In this document: one piece after another, positions 1 to 9,773 of the stretch
How the letters are laid out: the number at the start of each line of letters is the position of its first letter
How positions within the stretch are numbered: the stretch's first letter is position 1
From: Spirochaetales bacterium
GTDB taxonomy: Bacteria > Spirochaetota > Spirochaetia > JABMQR01
DNA: 32,988 nucleotides
Assembly: GCA_023139255.1 (NCBI GenBank)
Contig: JAGLNY010000069.1
Span: forward strand, 1 to 32,988
Reading direction: 5' to 3'
Position numbers and translations under genes: made by a program
The notes under the pieces: model-generated
The model's input: only the letters and a program-made list of their open reading frames with translations
What the model was told of the DNA's origin: nothing
Database searches by the model: none

Positions 1-1
1 T

Positions 2-3000
2 GACTACAGCAGTTCCGATAAAGCTATTTTCTCAAAACTTCATTTGGATGATTTTTCAGTAGATCAGTATAGAGAACAGCTGTCCTTGTTTATTGATGAT
101 AAATATCTGAATATTTTATCTGGAACTGAACTAGATGGAACGTTTTCTGCGGATTATGTATTTCCGGATAACACCCTGCTATATTCAGGACAATTATCCA
201 TAGATGATTTCTATATAAATTCAAAACTGCCGAATATCAGTATTCAGGCTGTGTTTGAGGGAAATAATAATTATTTGTCGGTTACCAAGTCAGAAGTAAC
301 TGCCCCGGACTTTGCAGTTGTTCTTGATGGAAGACTGAACCTTCATGATGCTGCATCCACAATTAATGCATCACTATATGAAATAGATGATTTTTATCAG
401 AAGAATCTACAGCCTGGGATATTCCCTCTTGTTAATGCTGAAATTTCCGGAAAATCACTTTTGGAAGGGGATGTTACTCTCTACTCACAAAAAATATCTG
501 GTGGAATAATAAAATCTGACTATCTGTTAAGCAGTGATTTTAATCATCTTGACCTTGACGGCAGGATTTTATATCAGAAAATAGATTACCCTTTTCAATT
601 GCTGGCTAATTTGAATGAATTATCGTTTAAAGGGGTAGGTGGTGATAGTGCTATTGGCATAACGGAATTTACTGTTAAGAAGCAGAGTGGAAATCCATTT
701 AGATTTTCCGGATCATTGTTGTTTACTGATCAAAGCATACCGGATAATATTGTTCCAATTCATTCTGACATTCGAGTTGATGCAGCAGCTGATTTTGAAA
801 TATATGAAGCAAATGATTGGGAAGTTATAATTGAATATGCTGACATTAAAAACATTCTTGTAGGCAATAAAAATATTTCTCTCAATTTAAAATCAGTGAA
901 CATTATTCCGGATTTTATTAGTATTCAACAGCTGCTGTTTGACGACTCTATTTCCCTATTAACAGGCAGTGGAGAAATTACATATGGTTTGTCCGATGGT
1001 TTTTTTATAAATTCTTTAATCAGTATGAATAATGATACTGAAGAAATCACAGTTTCTTATAACAAATCGGGAGGAACCTATGAATTATCTGCTGAAATAT
1101 CAGGTGCAAGTCTGCTGCATGCTCCTTTTGACATTGGTTTAGGGATAGTTGATGGTTCATTAACTATCTCAGGAAAAGAGGCTGAATATATATTGGTGTC
1201 TGATTTAAGTGTTCGTAATGGATTAATGTCACAAAAACCCTATTCAGGAAGGGTTATGCTTACAGGAAGTGAGAGTGAGCTGAAAATTGAGAATTTTTCT
1301 GGTAAATATGATGGTAATTCCGTTGAAAATTTCTCATTGTTCTATGATTTCTTAAGCGGCAATATAGAAAGTTCCAGTTCACAGCAATTCATAGCAAAAA
1401 ACGGAGCTATAACATTTAACCTTAATCTGGACTCATCAGTCAAACCAATACTTTCAATTTTTGATGTTTCTATTAATGAATTACTTAGTCAGGATTTGAT
1501 TGTCAATGGAGCAGTTACAGAAATATTATCAAATGGTATCCGGCTGCTTGATGATTTTACTGCGGTTGCCAGAATATCTGATGGTGCAATCTCTGTAATA
1601 GGGGGACCGGAAAACTCTATTATGGCTGAAATATCAAGAGATGGGAAAATAGCCGCCTCATTCGGGCAAGCCCCGGAAAGTTCACTTCCATTTTCTTTCT
1701 CGCTTAATGGTTTTTTGAAAAATGGGCAAATTGATGTTAAATCGGAGGATATTGAGTTTGATTTAATCTTTCTAAACTCTATTCTTGTTTTACTGAATGA
1801 ATTTTTAAAGTTTGATACCGGAACATTATATGGCAATATACATGTAATCGGCAGTTTGTCGGATCCGGATTTTTTTGGTGAATTATATTGTGACTATACT
1901 GAGATATCATCCGGTATTTTACCGGATAGGGTTAAAGCAGAGAACGTAATGGCTTCTATAAGTGGAAAAACTCTCTATTTTGTTCCTTTTTACGCTGAAA
2001 TAAAAAACAATTTTGTTAAAGTGAATATGCAGTTGGATATGGAATATATCATACCTTATTACTATGATATTACAGTCACAATACCTGTTAATGAAAAAGT
2101 ACAAATGAAAAAAAGGTTTAATCAGTTTGGCCTCCTGTTTGATGGTATGATTTCCGGACCTGTTAATTTTCGCGGTGCAGGAACTGATTTGCTTATTACT
2201 GGGGACATTGATATTGATAACTCTATTATTAGCATGACTCCTGAGGGTAGGATTTATGATCCTGATCCACCTTTTTCAATATCTGCGGAACTTGCTATAA
2301 CAACCGGTAATAATGTTACTGCGATTCTACCTAATCTTGATTTCCCCATTATTTCAGCTACTATTGCCGAAAACCAGAATATGACTATTTCATACAGTTC
2401 AAAAAAAAATTATCAGGTAGATGGGGATTTGAAAATTTTGGGTGGTGAAATATTTTATTTTCAAAGAAGCTTTTTTATTACAAATGGCTTCCTGAAATTG
2501 AAAGAAAGCCATTTATATGACTTTGATCCAGTTATTAGTATTGAAGCAAAACTTCGTGATTTTGATAAAAATGGTGAAAAGATTGATATCTTCCTTAGAA
2601 TTCAGAATGACCATTTAAGTAATTTTATTCCTGTTTTAAGCTCAAGGCCGACAAAAACTGTTGCGGAAATAGCGGCAATATTGGGGCAGAATATTTTACC
2701 CGAAAACATTATAGGCAGTACTAATATCTCGTCCGCACTTGCTTTGGCCACAATTGCCACAGATATAATTCAGAAACTTGGAATAATAGAACTTGACCCA
2801 ATATCAGATTTTGAGAATATTATTCGTAACACTCTTCAGCTTGATCTGTTTTCTATTCGAACACAGGTTTTTCAAAATATTATTCTGGAAACTATTACAA
2901 ATTCTCAAGTACAGATGTTGTCTCTTAACCCTATTGCAAGGTATCTTGACAATACAACAGTTTTCCTTGGAAAATATATTAATAATGATGTCTTTTTGCA

Positions 3001-3202
3001 GGCTATGCTGCATCTATCTGCAAATGACAGATATGGACCTGGTTTATTTATGACGGACGACTTGAAACTTGATATTGAATTAAGTGTCGAGTGGGAGAAT
3101 CCATTATATTTATTACGGCTTTCAACTCAACCGGAAGGATTGCAGCCCTATCAGTTGTTGGACACACTCACAATTGGAGTGTTCTGGGATTTCTCATTTT
3201 AG
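2..3202 (+). CDS. tamB: TamB/translocation and assembly module-like protein (DUF490 family), N-terminus truncated by window edge
   Basis: Frame is open to the left edge upstream of the listed TTG start at 44. Long repetitive beta-rich protein; C-terminal region (…RPTKTVAEIAAILGQNIL…YINNDVFLQAMLHLS…LDIELSVEWENPLYLLRLSTQPEG…FWDFSF) is typical of TamB C-termini. Located directly upstream of bamA. Confidence 0.85.
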   Translation, partial: DYSSSDKAIFSKLHLDDFSVDQYREQLSLFIDDKYLNILSGTELDGTFSADYVFPDNTLLYSGQLSIDDFYINSKLPNISIQAVFEGNNNYLSVTKSEVTAPDFAVVLDGRLNLHDAASTINASLYEIDDFYQKNLQPGIFPLVNAEISGKSLLEGDVTLYSQKISGGIIKSDYLLSSDFNHLDLDGRILYQKIDYPFQLLANLNELSFKGVGGDSAIGITEFTVKKQSGNPFRFSGSLLFTDQSIPDNIVPIHSDIRVDAAADFEIYEANDWEVIIEYADIKNILVGNKNISLNLKSVNIIPDFISIQQLLFDDSISLLTGSGEITYGLSDGFFINSLISMNNDTEEITVSYNKSGGTYELSAEISGASLLHAPFDIGLGIVDGSLTISGKEAEYILVSDLSVRNGLMSQKPYSGRVMLTGSESELKIENFSGKYDGNSVENFSLFYDFLSGNIESSSSQQFIAKNGAITFNLNLDSSVKPILSIFDVSINELLSQDLIVNGAVTEILSNGIRLLDDFTAVARISDGAISVIGGPENSIMAEISRDGKIAASFGQAPESSLPFSFSLNGFLKNGQIDVKSEDIEFDLIFLNSILVLLNEFLKFDTGTLYGNIHVIGSLSDPDFFGELYCDYTEISSGILPDRVKAENVMASISGKTLYFVPFYAEIKNNFVKVNMQLDMEYIIPYYYDITVTIPVNEKVQMKKRFNQFGLLFDGMISGPVNFRGAGTDLLITGDIDIDNSIISMTPEGRIYDPDPPFSISAELAITTGNNVTAILPNLDFPIISATIAENQNMTISYSSKKNYQVDGDLKILGGEIFYFQRSFFITNGFLKLKESHLYDFDPVISIEAKLRDFDKNGEKIDIFLRIQNDHLSNFIPVLSSRPTKTVAEIAAILGQNILPENIIGSTNISSALALATIATDIIQKLGIIELDPISDFENIIRNTLQLDLFSIRTQVFQNIILETITNSQVQMLSLNPIARYLDNTTVFLGKYINNDVFLQAMLHLSANDRYGPGLFMTDDLKLDIELSVEWENPLYLLRLSTQPEGLQPYQLLDTLTIGVFWDFSF

Positions 3203-3218
3203 TAGCTAGAGGGTATTT

Positions 3219-5789
3219 ATGATAAAAAAAATTGTACTTCTATTTTTAGTTTTTCTGGCAATTAGTAGTTTTATTTTTGCACAGGAACAGTCTGAACAAT
3301 GGTGGCTTGGCAAACCTATCTTTAGTATTCAATTTGAAGGTGAAACTGAAGGTGAAGGATTAGTACATGTTGATGAATCTGAGCTTCGTGAAATCACAAA
3401 TGCATATCTTGGAAAATCTTATGAGAATGCTCTGTTTACTTCACTTCAAAATGAGCTTTTTAATCTGCAGTATTTTGCATATTTCTCGGCACGGGCTGAG
3501 CATGGTGGTGGTGATTATGGTGGTGATAATTATGAAGATCTTATTATTATTTTTCAATTTGTTGAGCTGCCCATAATCCTGTCACTGGAAATTTTCGGCA
3601 ATCAAACTATTCGCCTGAATGATATTGAGGAAATACTAACAATAGGCATAGGTAGTTTTGCTACCAGCGCAAAAATTAAAGAAACCGAAGCCGCCATCAG
3701 GGAATTGTATTTATCGAAAGGTTATACATCTATTGAAATAGTTAGTGATTTGGCAACAAATACAGATGAGAACACAATTGATCTCACAATAACAATAACC
3801 GAGGGTCTGCAATCAAAAATTTCTCTCATCACATTTGAAGGTAATGATCGGTTTTCAGAAAATACGCTGAAAAATATTATTGTTTCCAAGCAGCAGTCAC
3901 TATTCAATCCAGGTAATTATATTGAGAAGAGTATACTGGAAGATAAACAGGCAATTCTTATATATTACAAAGAAAGAGGATTTGTTGATGTCGCTATTAT
4001 TAATGTGAATATTTCCGAGACAGATCAAACAGATTCATCAAAAAATATGCTTGAAATTAGCTTTGTTATTGAAGAGGGCGAAGAATGGACATTTGGCGGT
4101 ATGGATGTTTTCGGGAATACCATTTTTACCGATGAGGAAATTCAGAAAGTAATTACTCATGTTCAGGGTAAGTCGATAAATGTAGTTACCATTCAGCAAA
4201 ATATATCAGATGTGGCAAAACTTTACTGGAATGACGGGTATGTAGCTAGTAAAATTGATACACAAGAAACAAAAAACGAGGCTGAACGAACCATATCCTA
4301 TACTTTGACTATTTCTGAGGGTCTTCAATCAATCGTAGAAGATGTTATCATAAAGGGATTTGATAAAACAAATGAGTTTGTTCTTTATCGTGAACTTGAC
4401 ATCAATCCGGGAGATGTTTTTAGCATCGATAAATTATTCAGCAGTATGCGTAATATTTATAATACCGGAATAATTGATGATGTTACCTATGAAATACTGT
4501 ATGGAAGTGAGGAAGATGCTGTTGTAATTGAAATCACTATTATTGAGTCAAATAAAGTAGATTTGGAATTTGGTGCAACATTCGGCGGCACAGATGAGTT
4601 TCCGATGTCAGGATTCTTTTCCTGGACAGACAAGAATTTTCTGGGAAATGGACAGGATTTTTCTATTGGTCTCAATGTTTCACCTTCATCCCAGACTTTA
4701 GATTTCTCATTTCAGGAGACATGGATTATGAATCAACGTTGGAGTGGTGGGATTTCACTCTCAGCAGGGCATTACATTCAGTCAAATATTCTCCAGGATT
4801 TTGAAGGAATCATTTTCACTGAAGAAGATTATATGAATGGTATCGCAGCACCGGATCCATATAACAGTTACGGAGAGTATCAGGCTGCTTTGACTGCAGG
4901 GTTAGTAATCCCTGAACGTCATTTCATGAGCTATGACCAATATAAATTTACCCTTGGGTTATTCTCAGGATACACATTCCATACTGATCTTGGAAGAGTT
5001 ACCCTTGGGGGCAGTACGAATATAGCATTATCTTATATAGATTATGATAATGGTCTCTACAGACCGTATAATCCAATAATAAGAAACAATTTTAGGAGCT
5101 GGAAATTTACTAATAAGATTGGTTTTAATTTTTCCTGGGATGGGCGGGACTTAATTGAAAATACGACAACCGGTTTTTTGTTTCAGGAAATTGTGAATTA
5201 TGCAGGCGGGGTTATAGGCGGTACTTCAAACTACATTAAAACTAATACTTCATTATCAGGGTTTACGACTGTTTTTGAGATTCAAGAAGAAGAGACAGCG
5301 CCAATAAAGGGTGTAGTTTCAGTCAGAACAAATGTTTCCACAATTTTTCCTCAATTTTATTACAATAAGGGAACCTGGGAATGGGGAATCGGTGCAACCC
5401 AGTCTGAGAAGCTCTATATTGACGGTATGAATATTGCACGAGGTTGGAGTACTGTATATAATCTGGAATTTCTCTGGGATAATATGCTTGAGTTCAGTAT
5501 GCCGATATCTGAAAAGGTACTATGGGCTGAGGCATATATTAGTGCTACCGGTTTTAAATCAGATTTGGATGATGTCACCAGTTTAGGTATAAATGATTTT
5601 TATTTCAGTACAGGCGTAGGTATACGGCTTGCTATTCCAGGATTTCCACTTGGTTTATATCTCACAAAAAATTTCACTGTTGATGAGAGTGGCGGTTTTC
5701 ATTGGATTCCAGGTGAGATTCTGGCAAATCCCGATGATTCTGAATCAGGGTTGAAGCTTGTTTTAGCTATTACTACAAGTCTTTACTAA
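3219..5789 (+). CDS. bamA: Outer membrane protein assembly factor BamA (POTRA repeats + Omp85 barrel)
   Basis: Signal peptide MIKKIVLLFLVFLAISSFIFAQ; repeated POTRA-like segments (ITEGLQSKISLITFEGNDRFSENTLKNII; GEEWTFGGMDVFGNTIFTDEEI); C-terminal beta-barrel ending in an aromatic residue. Confidence 0.93.
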   Translation: MIKKIVLLFLVFLAISSFIFAQEQSEQWWLGKPIFSIQFEGETEGEGLVHVDESELREITNAYLGKSYENALFTSLQNELFNLQYFAYFSARAEHGGGDYGGDNYEDLIIIFQFVELPIILSLEIFGNQTIRLNDIEEILTIGIGSFATSAKIKETEAAIRELYLSKGYTSIEIVSDLATNTDENTIDLTITITEGLQSKISLITFEGNDRFSENTLKNIIVSKQQSLFNPGNYIEKSILEDKQAILIYYKERGFVDVAIINVNISETDQTDSSKNMLEISFVIEEGEEWTFGGMDVFGNTIFTDEEIQKVITHVQGKSINVVTIQQNISDVAKLYWNDGYVASKIDTQETKNEAERTISYTLTISEGLQSIVEDVIIKGFDKTNEFVLYRELDINPGDVFSIDKLFSSMRNIYNTGIIDDVTYEILYGSEEDAVVIEITIIESNKVDLEFGATFGGTDEFPMSGFFSWTDKNFLGNGQDFSIGLNVSPSSQTLDFSFQETWIMNQRWSGGISLSAGHYIQSNILQDFEGIIFTEEDYMNGIAAPDPYNSYGEYQAALTAGLVIPERHFMSYDQYKFTLGLFSGYTFHTDLGRVTLGGSTNIALSYIDYDNGLYRPYNPIIRNNFRSWKFTNKIGFNFSWDGRDLIENTTTGFLFQEIVNYAGGVIGGTSNYIKTNTSLSGFTTVFEIQEEETAPIKGVVSVRTNVSTIFPQFYYNKGTWEWGIGATQSEKLYIDGMNIARGWSTVYNLEFLWDNMLEFSMPISEKVLWAEAYISATGFKSDLDDVTSLGINDFYFSTGVGIRLAIPGFPLGLYLTKNFTVDESGGFHWIPGEILANPDDSESGLKLVLAITTSLY

Positions 5790-5806
5790 TATATCGGAAT
5801 TAAGTT

Positions 5807-8413
5807 ATGAGTGAAACTCCCATGATGCGTCAGTACAGAGGCATAAAAGAGCAGTATGCTGATGAGATCTTATTCTTCAGGCTTGGTGATTTTTATGAAA
5901 TGTTTCTGGATGATGCTAAAGAAGTATCTCAATTACTGAATCTTACTCTAACAGCAAGAAACGGGATACCAATGTGCGGGATTCCGTTTCATGCAGCTAA
6001 AATCTATATAAAACGTTTACTTGATGCTGGAAAGAAAATAGCAATTTGTGAACAGACAAAACTTCCAGAGAATGGGAAAGGTCTGGCTGAAAGGGAAGTC
6101 GTTCAAATAATTACTCCCGGAACAGTAGTTGATGATGATCTTCTCACTTCCAGTATTAACAATTATATTTTATCAATTGCCTGCATACATAAAAAAATAT
6201 CTTTATCTTATGCTGATATTTCTACTGGAGAATTTGTGGTCTCATTAGTTGAAAAAGAGAAAAACTATGAGAGCCTCAGACGGTACATCGCAAAACTACA
6301 GCCAGTTGAGATTCTTATTCAGGAATCTTTATACTTTGAAGATGAACAATTCAGGCGGGCAGTCGAGCATGAATGGACAATGATAACACGCTATCCGGAT
6401 TGGCATTTTGATATAAGTCAATCTGAAGATCTATTAAAAAAACATTTTGAGACAGCATCTCTTCGTCATTTTGGATTTGAAATCAACGATGTCCTGCTTA
6501 AATCAACAGGGGTTCTCTATACGTATCTTACACATACCTCAAAAAAATCCATGATTCATCTGCATAATATCAAACGGGAATCAGAAAATGAGTATATGCT
6601 GGTTGATGAATCCTCACAGAAAAACCTTGAACTCGTAAGAAATATGCATGACAATACAGAAAAATTTACACTATTCTCAACTATTAAGCATACAAAAACC
6701 GCTTCCGGAACCAGACTGCTGAGAAAATGGATACTCTCACCTTTATGTTCTATCAATAAAATTGAGGCAAGACATCATTATATAGACTTGTTATATCATA
6801 ATCAGGATCTACAGAATAATATTAGAGAAAAATTAGGTTTCATCCTGGATCTGGAAAGATTGTGCGCACGGTTATCGCTGCAAAAAGCATCCCCAAGAGA
6901 TTTGGTTGCTATCAGTTTAACTATTGAACATTTTTTTTCAATTATATCTTTTTCAGATGAATTGTATGCATATGTATTAGAGAGAGTTGATGAAGAAAAG
7001 CTGAAAGAAATTTTCGGGCTGCATTCATATATAAATACATGTATTATTGAAGAGGTAAATGGTCCTTTTGCTGAAGGTAAAGTTATAAGAGATGGATATA
7101 GTCCTGAATTGGATGAACTGAGAAATATAAAAATAAATGCTGTATCTTATCTGGATAACTACTCTGAAAAGCTTCTTAAAGAAACATCCCTTCCAAAAAT
7201 AAAAATAAAATATAATAGAATAATCGGCTATTTTATAGAAATATCCAAACTTCATACTGCAAAGGTTCCAGATTATTTTATCAGAAAGCAGTCACTTGTT
7301 AATGGTGAACGATTTACAACAGATGAACTTATTATTCTTGAAAGGAAAATACAATCTTCTTATCAGGAGGCAGAACTTCTTGAACGTAAAATATATCAGG
7401 ATGTTCTCTCTTTTTGTGTGGAGAAAATAGAGCCTCTCCTTATAATAGGTGTGTGTATTTCAGAAATCGACTGTTTTCAATCAATGGCATATTCTGCTGC
7501 CAGGAATGGATATACCAAACCGGTATTTACATCTGATTCATCACTTCAAATCATAAACGGCAGACACCCGGTTGTTGAACTTAATCTGCCTCCTGGGGAG
7601 TTTGTATCAAATTCATTGGAATTTACTTCCTCAAAAGGCAGGTTCGCATTAATAACCGGTCCAAATATGGCAGGGAAATCAACATTCTTAAGACAAACGG
7701 CACTTATTGTTTTGCTGGCACATATAGGTTCCTATGTCCCTGCTGACAGTGCTGCAATGAGAATTCACGATAAAATATTTTGCAGGGTCGGGGCAACTGA
7801 TAACCTGGCAAGAGGAGAATCTACCTTTTTAGTTGAAATGACGGAAACTTCATATATTCTTCGTAATGCAACAACTAATAGCCTGATCCTAATGGATGAA
7901 GTAGGCAGGGGTACAAGTACTCAGGATGGAGTCTCTATCGCTTTTGCTGTTATGAAAAAATTAATATCCATATCAGCAGAAACATTATTTGCAACACATT
8001 TCCATGAGCTTACTGTTTTTATGGATAAAGAGACTCAACATCTTTATCTTGAAGTTCTTGAGACAGAAGGGAAAATTGTTTTTCTTAATAAAATACGTCC
8101 AGGTACCACTTCTTCGTCATATGGTCTGCATGCAGCCCGCTTGGCAGGGTTACCCCTTAGTGTGATTAGAGCAGCTGAATCATTTCAAAAAATTCATGCT
8201 AAGCATGAAATTGAAGACGTTCAAGGATTGCAAAAGGATTTAGACAACCTGTTTACCGAAGAGCAGGGGGAAGATTATGAGGAAATTATTCACAAGAAAT
8301 ATGAGGAAATTATTCAGCAGCTAGATACTATTAATATTGATGAGATGTCGCCGCGTGAAGCTTTGCTATTTTTGTATGAATTAAAAAATTATTTGAATAA
8401 CCATGACTCATAA
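5807..8413 (+). CDS. mutS: DNA mismatch repair protein MutS
   Basis: MMRQYRGIKEQYADEILFFRLGDFYEMF N-terminal motif; Walker A TGPNMAGKSTFLRQ; LMDEVGRGTSTQDGVSIAFAV; FATHFHEL. Confidence 0.98.
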   Translation: MSETPMMRQYRGIKEQYADEILFFRLGDFYEMFLDDAKEVSQLLNLTLTARNGIPMCGIPFHAAKIYIKRLLDAGKKIAICEQTKLPENGKGLAEREVVQIITPGTVVDDDLLTSSINNYILSIACIHKKISLSYADISTGEFVVSLVEKEKNYESLRRYIAKLQPVEILIQESLYFEDEQFRRAVEHEWTMITRYPDWHFDISQSEDLLKKHFETASLRHFGFEINDVLLKSTGVLYTYLTHTSKKSMIHLHNIKRESENEYMLVDESSQKNLELVRNMHDNTEKFTLFSTIKHTKTASGTRLLRKWILSPLCSINKIEARHHYIDLLYHNQDLQNNIREKLGFILDLERLCARLSLQKASPRDLVAISLTIEHFFSIISFSDELYAYVLERVDEEKLKEIFGLHSYINTCIIEEVNGPFAEGKVIRDGYSPELDELRNIKINAVSYLDNYSEKLLKETSLPKIKIKYNRIIGYFIEISKLHTAKVPDYFIRKQSLVNGERFTTDELIILERKIQSSYQEAELLERKIYQDVLSFCVEKIEPLLIIGVCISEIDCFQSMAYSAARNGYTKPVFTSDSSLQIINGRHPVVELNLPPGEFVSNSLEFTSSKGRFALITGPNMAGKSTFLRQTALIVLLAHIGSYVPADSAAMRIHDKIFCRVGATDNLARGESTFLVEMTETSYILRNATTNSLILMDEVGRGTSTQDGVSIAFAVMKKLISISAETLFATHFHELTVFMDKETQHLYLEVLETEGKIVFLNKIRPGTTSSSYGLHAARLAGLPLSVIRAAESFQKIHAKHEIEDVQGLQKDLDNLFTEEQGEDYEEIIHKKYEEIIQQLDTINIDEMSPREALLFLYELKNYLNNHDS

Positions 8414-9119
8414 TCATACTTGTATCATCTGTTCAAGCTTTTCAGTTAATGAAAATATTTCAAACTTGAGTATATTGTGCAAAACTTGTAAAAACACGCT
8501 TGAGCAGCTTTTTCTACCTAATGTATACAATATTTTCTGTCCGACATGCGGTCAGCCAATGTTATCAGAAGAAAATTGCGTGAATTGCCCAACCCCTGAT
8601 TTATCTTTAAAAATAAAAAAACAAGCTTGCTTCCCCTATAACAATATTATTAAAGAACTAATCACCTATTATAAATTCAAAAACATAATTCAGTTAAGTG
8701 AAATTTTTGCTGATTTTATTTTACGTTTGTTACAAAATTACAATACAAACTTAATCCTGGTTCCAATACCCGGAAATCCTGGAAATATAAGAAAAAGAGG
8801 GTGGGATCAGGTAAGTGAAATCACAAAACATATAAAGCATAGTAATATTCAAGTTCATTCTCTACTTAAGCAGAAAAAAAAACACTCAGAGCAGAAATCC
8901 CTTGATAAGTCACAAAGAATTGCACAAGCAAAAAATAAATATACTATAGATAGAAAAATTTTGTGTTGTATAAAAAGAGATCTTTCATCATTCCCCTTGT
9001 CTCAGGTCGTGTTGATTGATGATATAATTACTACCGGGGCAACACTGAATTCTGCTGCTGCAGCCATATTAGAGGTGCTTGAAGTACCTGTTCATGCAGT
9101 CACGCTGGCAATGGATTGA
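8403..9119 (+). CDS. comF: ComF family phosphoribosyltransferase
   Basis: N-terminal Cys motifs (CIIC…CKTC…CPTCGQP…CVNCP), PRPP-binding motif VVLIDDIITTGATLNSAA, RKRGWDQ motif. Overlaps the mutS 3' end by 11 nt. Confidence 0.88.
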   Translation: MTHNHTCIICSSFSVNENISNLSILCKTCKNTLEQLFLPNVYNIFCPTCGQPMLSEENCVNCPTPDLSLKIKKQACFPYNNIIKELITYYKFKNIIQLSEIFADFILRLLQNYNTNLILVPIPGNPGNIRKRGWDQVSEITKHIKHSNIQVHSLLKQKKKHSEQKSLDKSQRIAQAKNKYTIDRKILCCIKRDLSSFPLSQVVLIDDIITTGATLNSAAAAILEVLEVPVHAVTLAMD

Positions 9120-9193
9120 GGATGTTACAAAATACTTTCTTTGATAAATTCCTATTTTAAAGATTCTCTTTTAATTAATTGTGTGAGCCTCGA

Positions 9194-9222
9194 TTGACTT
9201 ACTTAAACTTTACTGGTATACA
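9194..9222 (+). promoter_or_regulatory. Candidate sigma70 promoter for the rimP-nusA-infB operon
   Basis: TTGACT (9194-9199), 17-bp spacer, TATACA (9217-9222); located in the only sizeable gap upstream of rimP. Confidence 0.75.
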
Positions 9223-9251
9223 TAACAGATATTCCAATAAAAATTTTTTAT

Positions 9252-9279
9252 AGGAGTCGAGTTGATCGGCTCTTTTTTT
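9252..9279 (+). terminator. Terminator-like hairpin in the 5' leader immediately before rimP (possible attenuator)
   Basis: AGGAGTCGA (9252-9260) - GTTGA - TCGGCTCTT (9266-9274), pairing with G·U wobbles, within/followed by a T7 run (9273-9279), 8 nt before the rimP ATG. Confidence 0.6.
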
Positions 9280-9287
9280 ATGGTACA

Positions 9288-9773
9288 ATGTTAAAAGATA
9301 TAATTACTGCTAATACATTATTTATTGAAACTTCACCACTGATTCAGAAAATAGGACTTGATCTTGTAGATATCACTGAAAGTGAACAACACAATTCAGT
9401 TCAGGTAAGAGTTGTTGTAAAAGCTTTAAACAGGATAACTACTATAGGTGATTGTACCAGGGTTCACAAATTGCTTGAACCTCGCCTGGAATTGTTAGTA
9501 AACAATAAAGATTTAAATATTGAAGTTTCTACTCCAGGATTACAGAGGAACTTCAAAGATGTTTATGAATTTAAATTGTTTAAGGGTGAAAACGTTAAGG
9601 TTTTTGACGACAGAATTTCTGAATGGGTTACAGGAAGAATTTCAGATATTCAGACAGAAGATGATGTTCTTTCTTTGGATATATTCGTGAAGAAAGAAAA
9701 TAATACTATTAAAATACCATATAAATATATCAAAAAAGCTAAACTGGAAGTTGTGTGGGGGGATAAGAAATAA
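9288..9773 (+). CDS. rimP: Ribosome maturation factor RimP
   Basis: Position directly before nusA; RimP-like features (GLDLVDITESE…, DCTRVHKLLEPRLE, IEVSTPGLQRNFK). One-nt overlap (TAATG) with nusA. Confidence 0.9.
   Translation: MLKDIITANTLFIETSPLIQKIGLDLVDITESEQHNSVQVRVVVKALNRITTIGDCTRVHKLLEPRLELLVNNKDLNIEVSTPGLQRNFKDVYEFKLFKGENVKVFDDRISEWVTGRISDIQTEDDVLSLDIFVKKENNTIKIPYKYIKKAKLEVVWGDKK

Noticed and set aside
2793-3053. 86-aa + strand ORF overlapping tamB
   Set aside because: Out-of-frame and hydrophobic only because of AT-rich codons; tamB frame is continuous.
9120-9287. tRNA or metY-type gene upstream of rimP as in E. coli
   Set aside because: No cloverleaf or CCA-type structure found; the gap is explained by promoter and leader hairpin.
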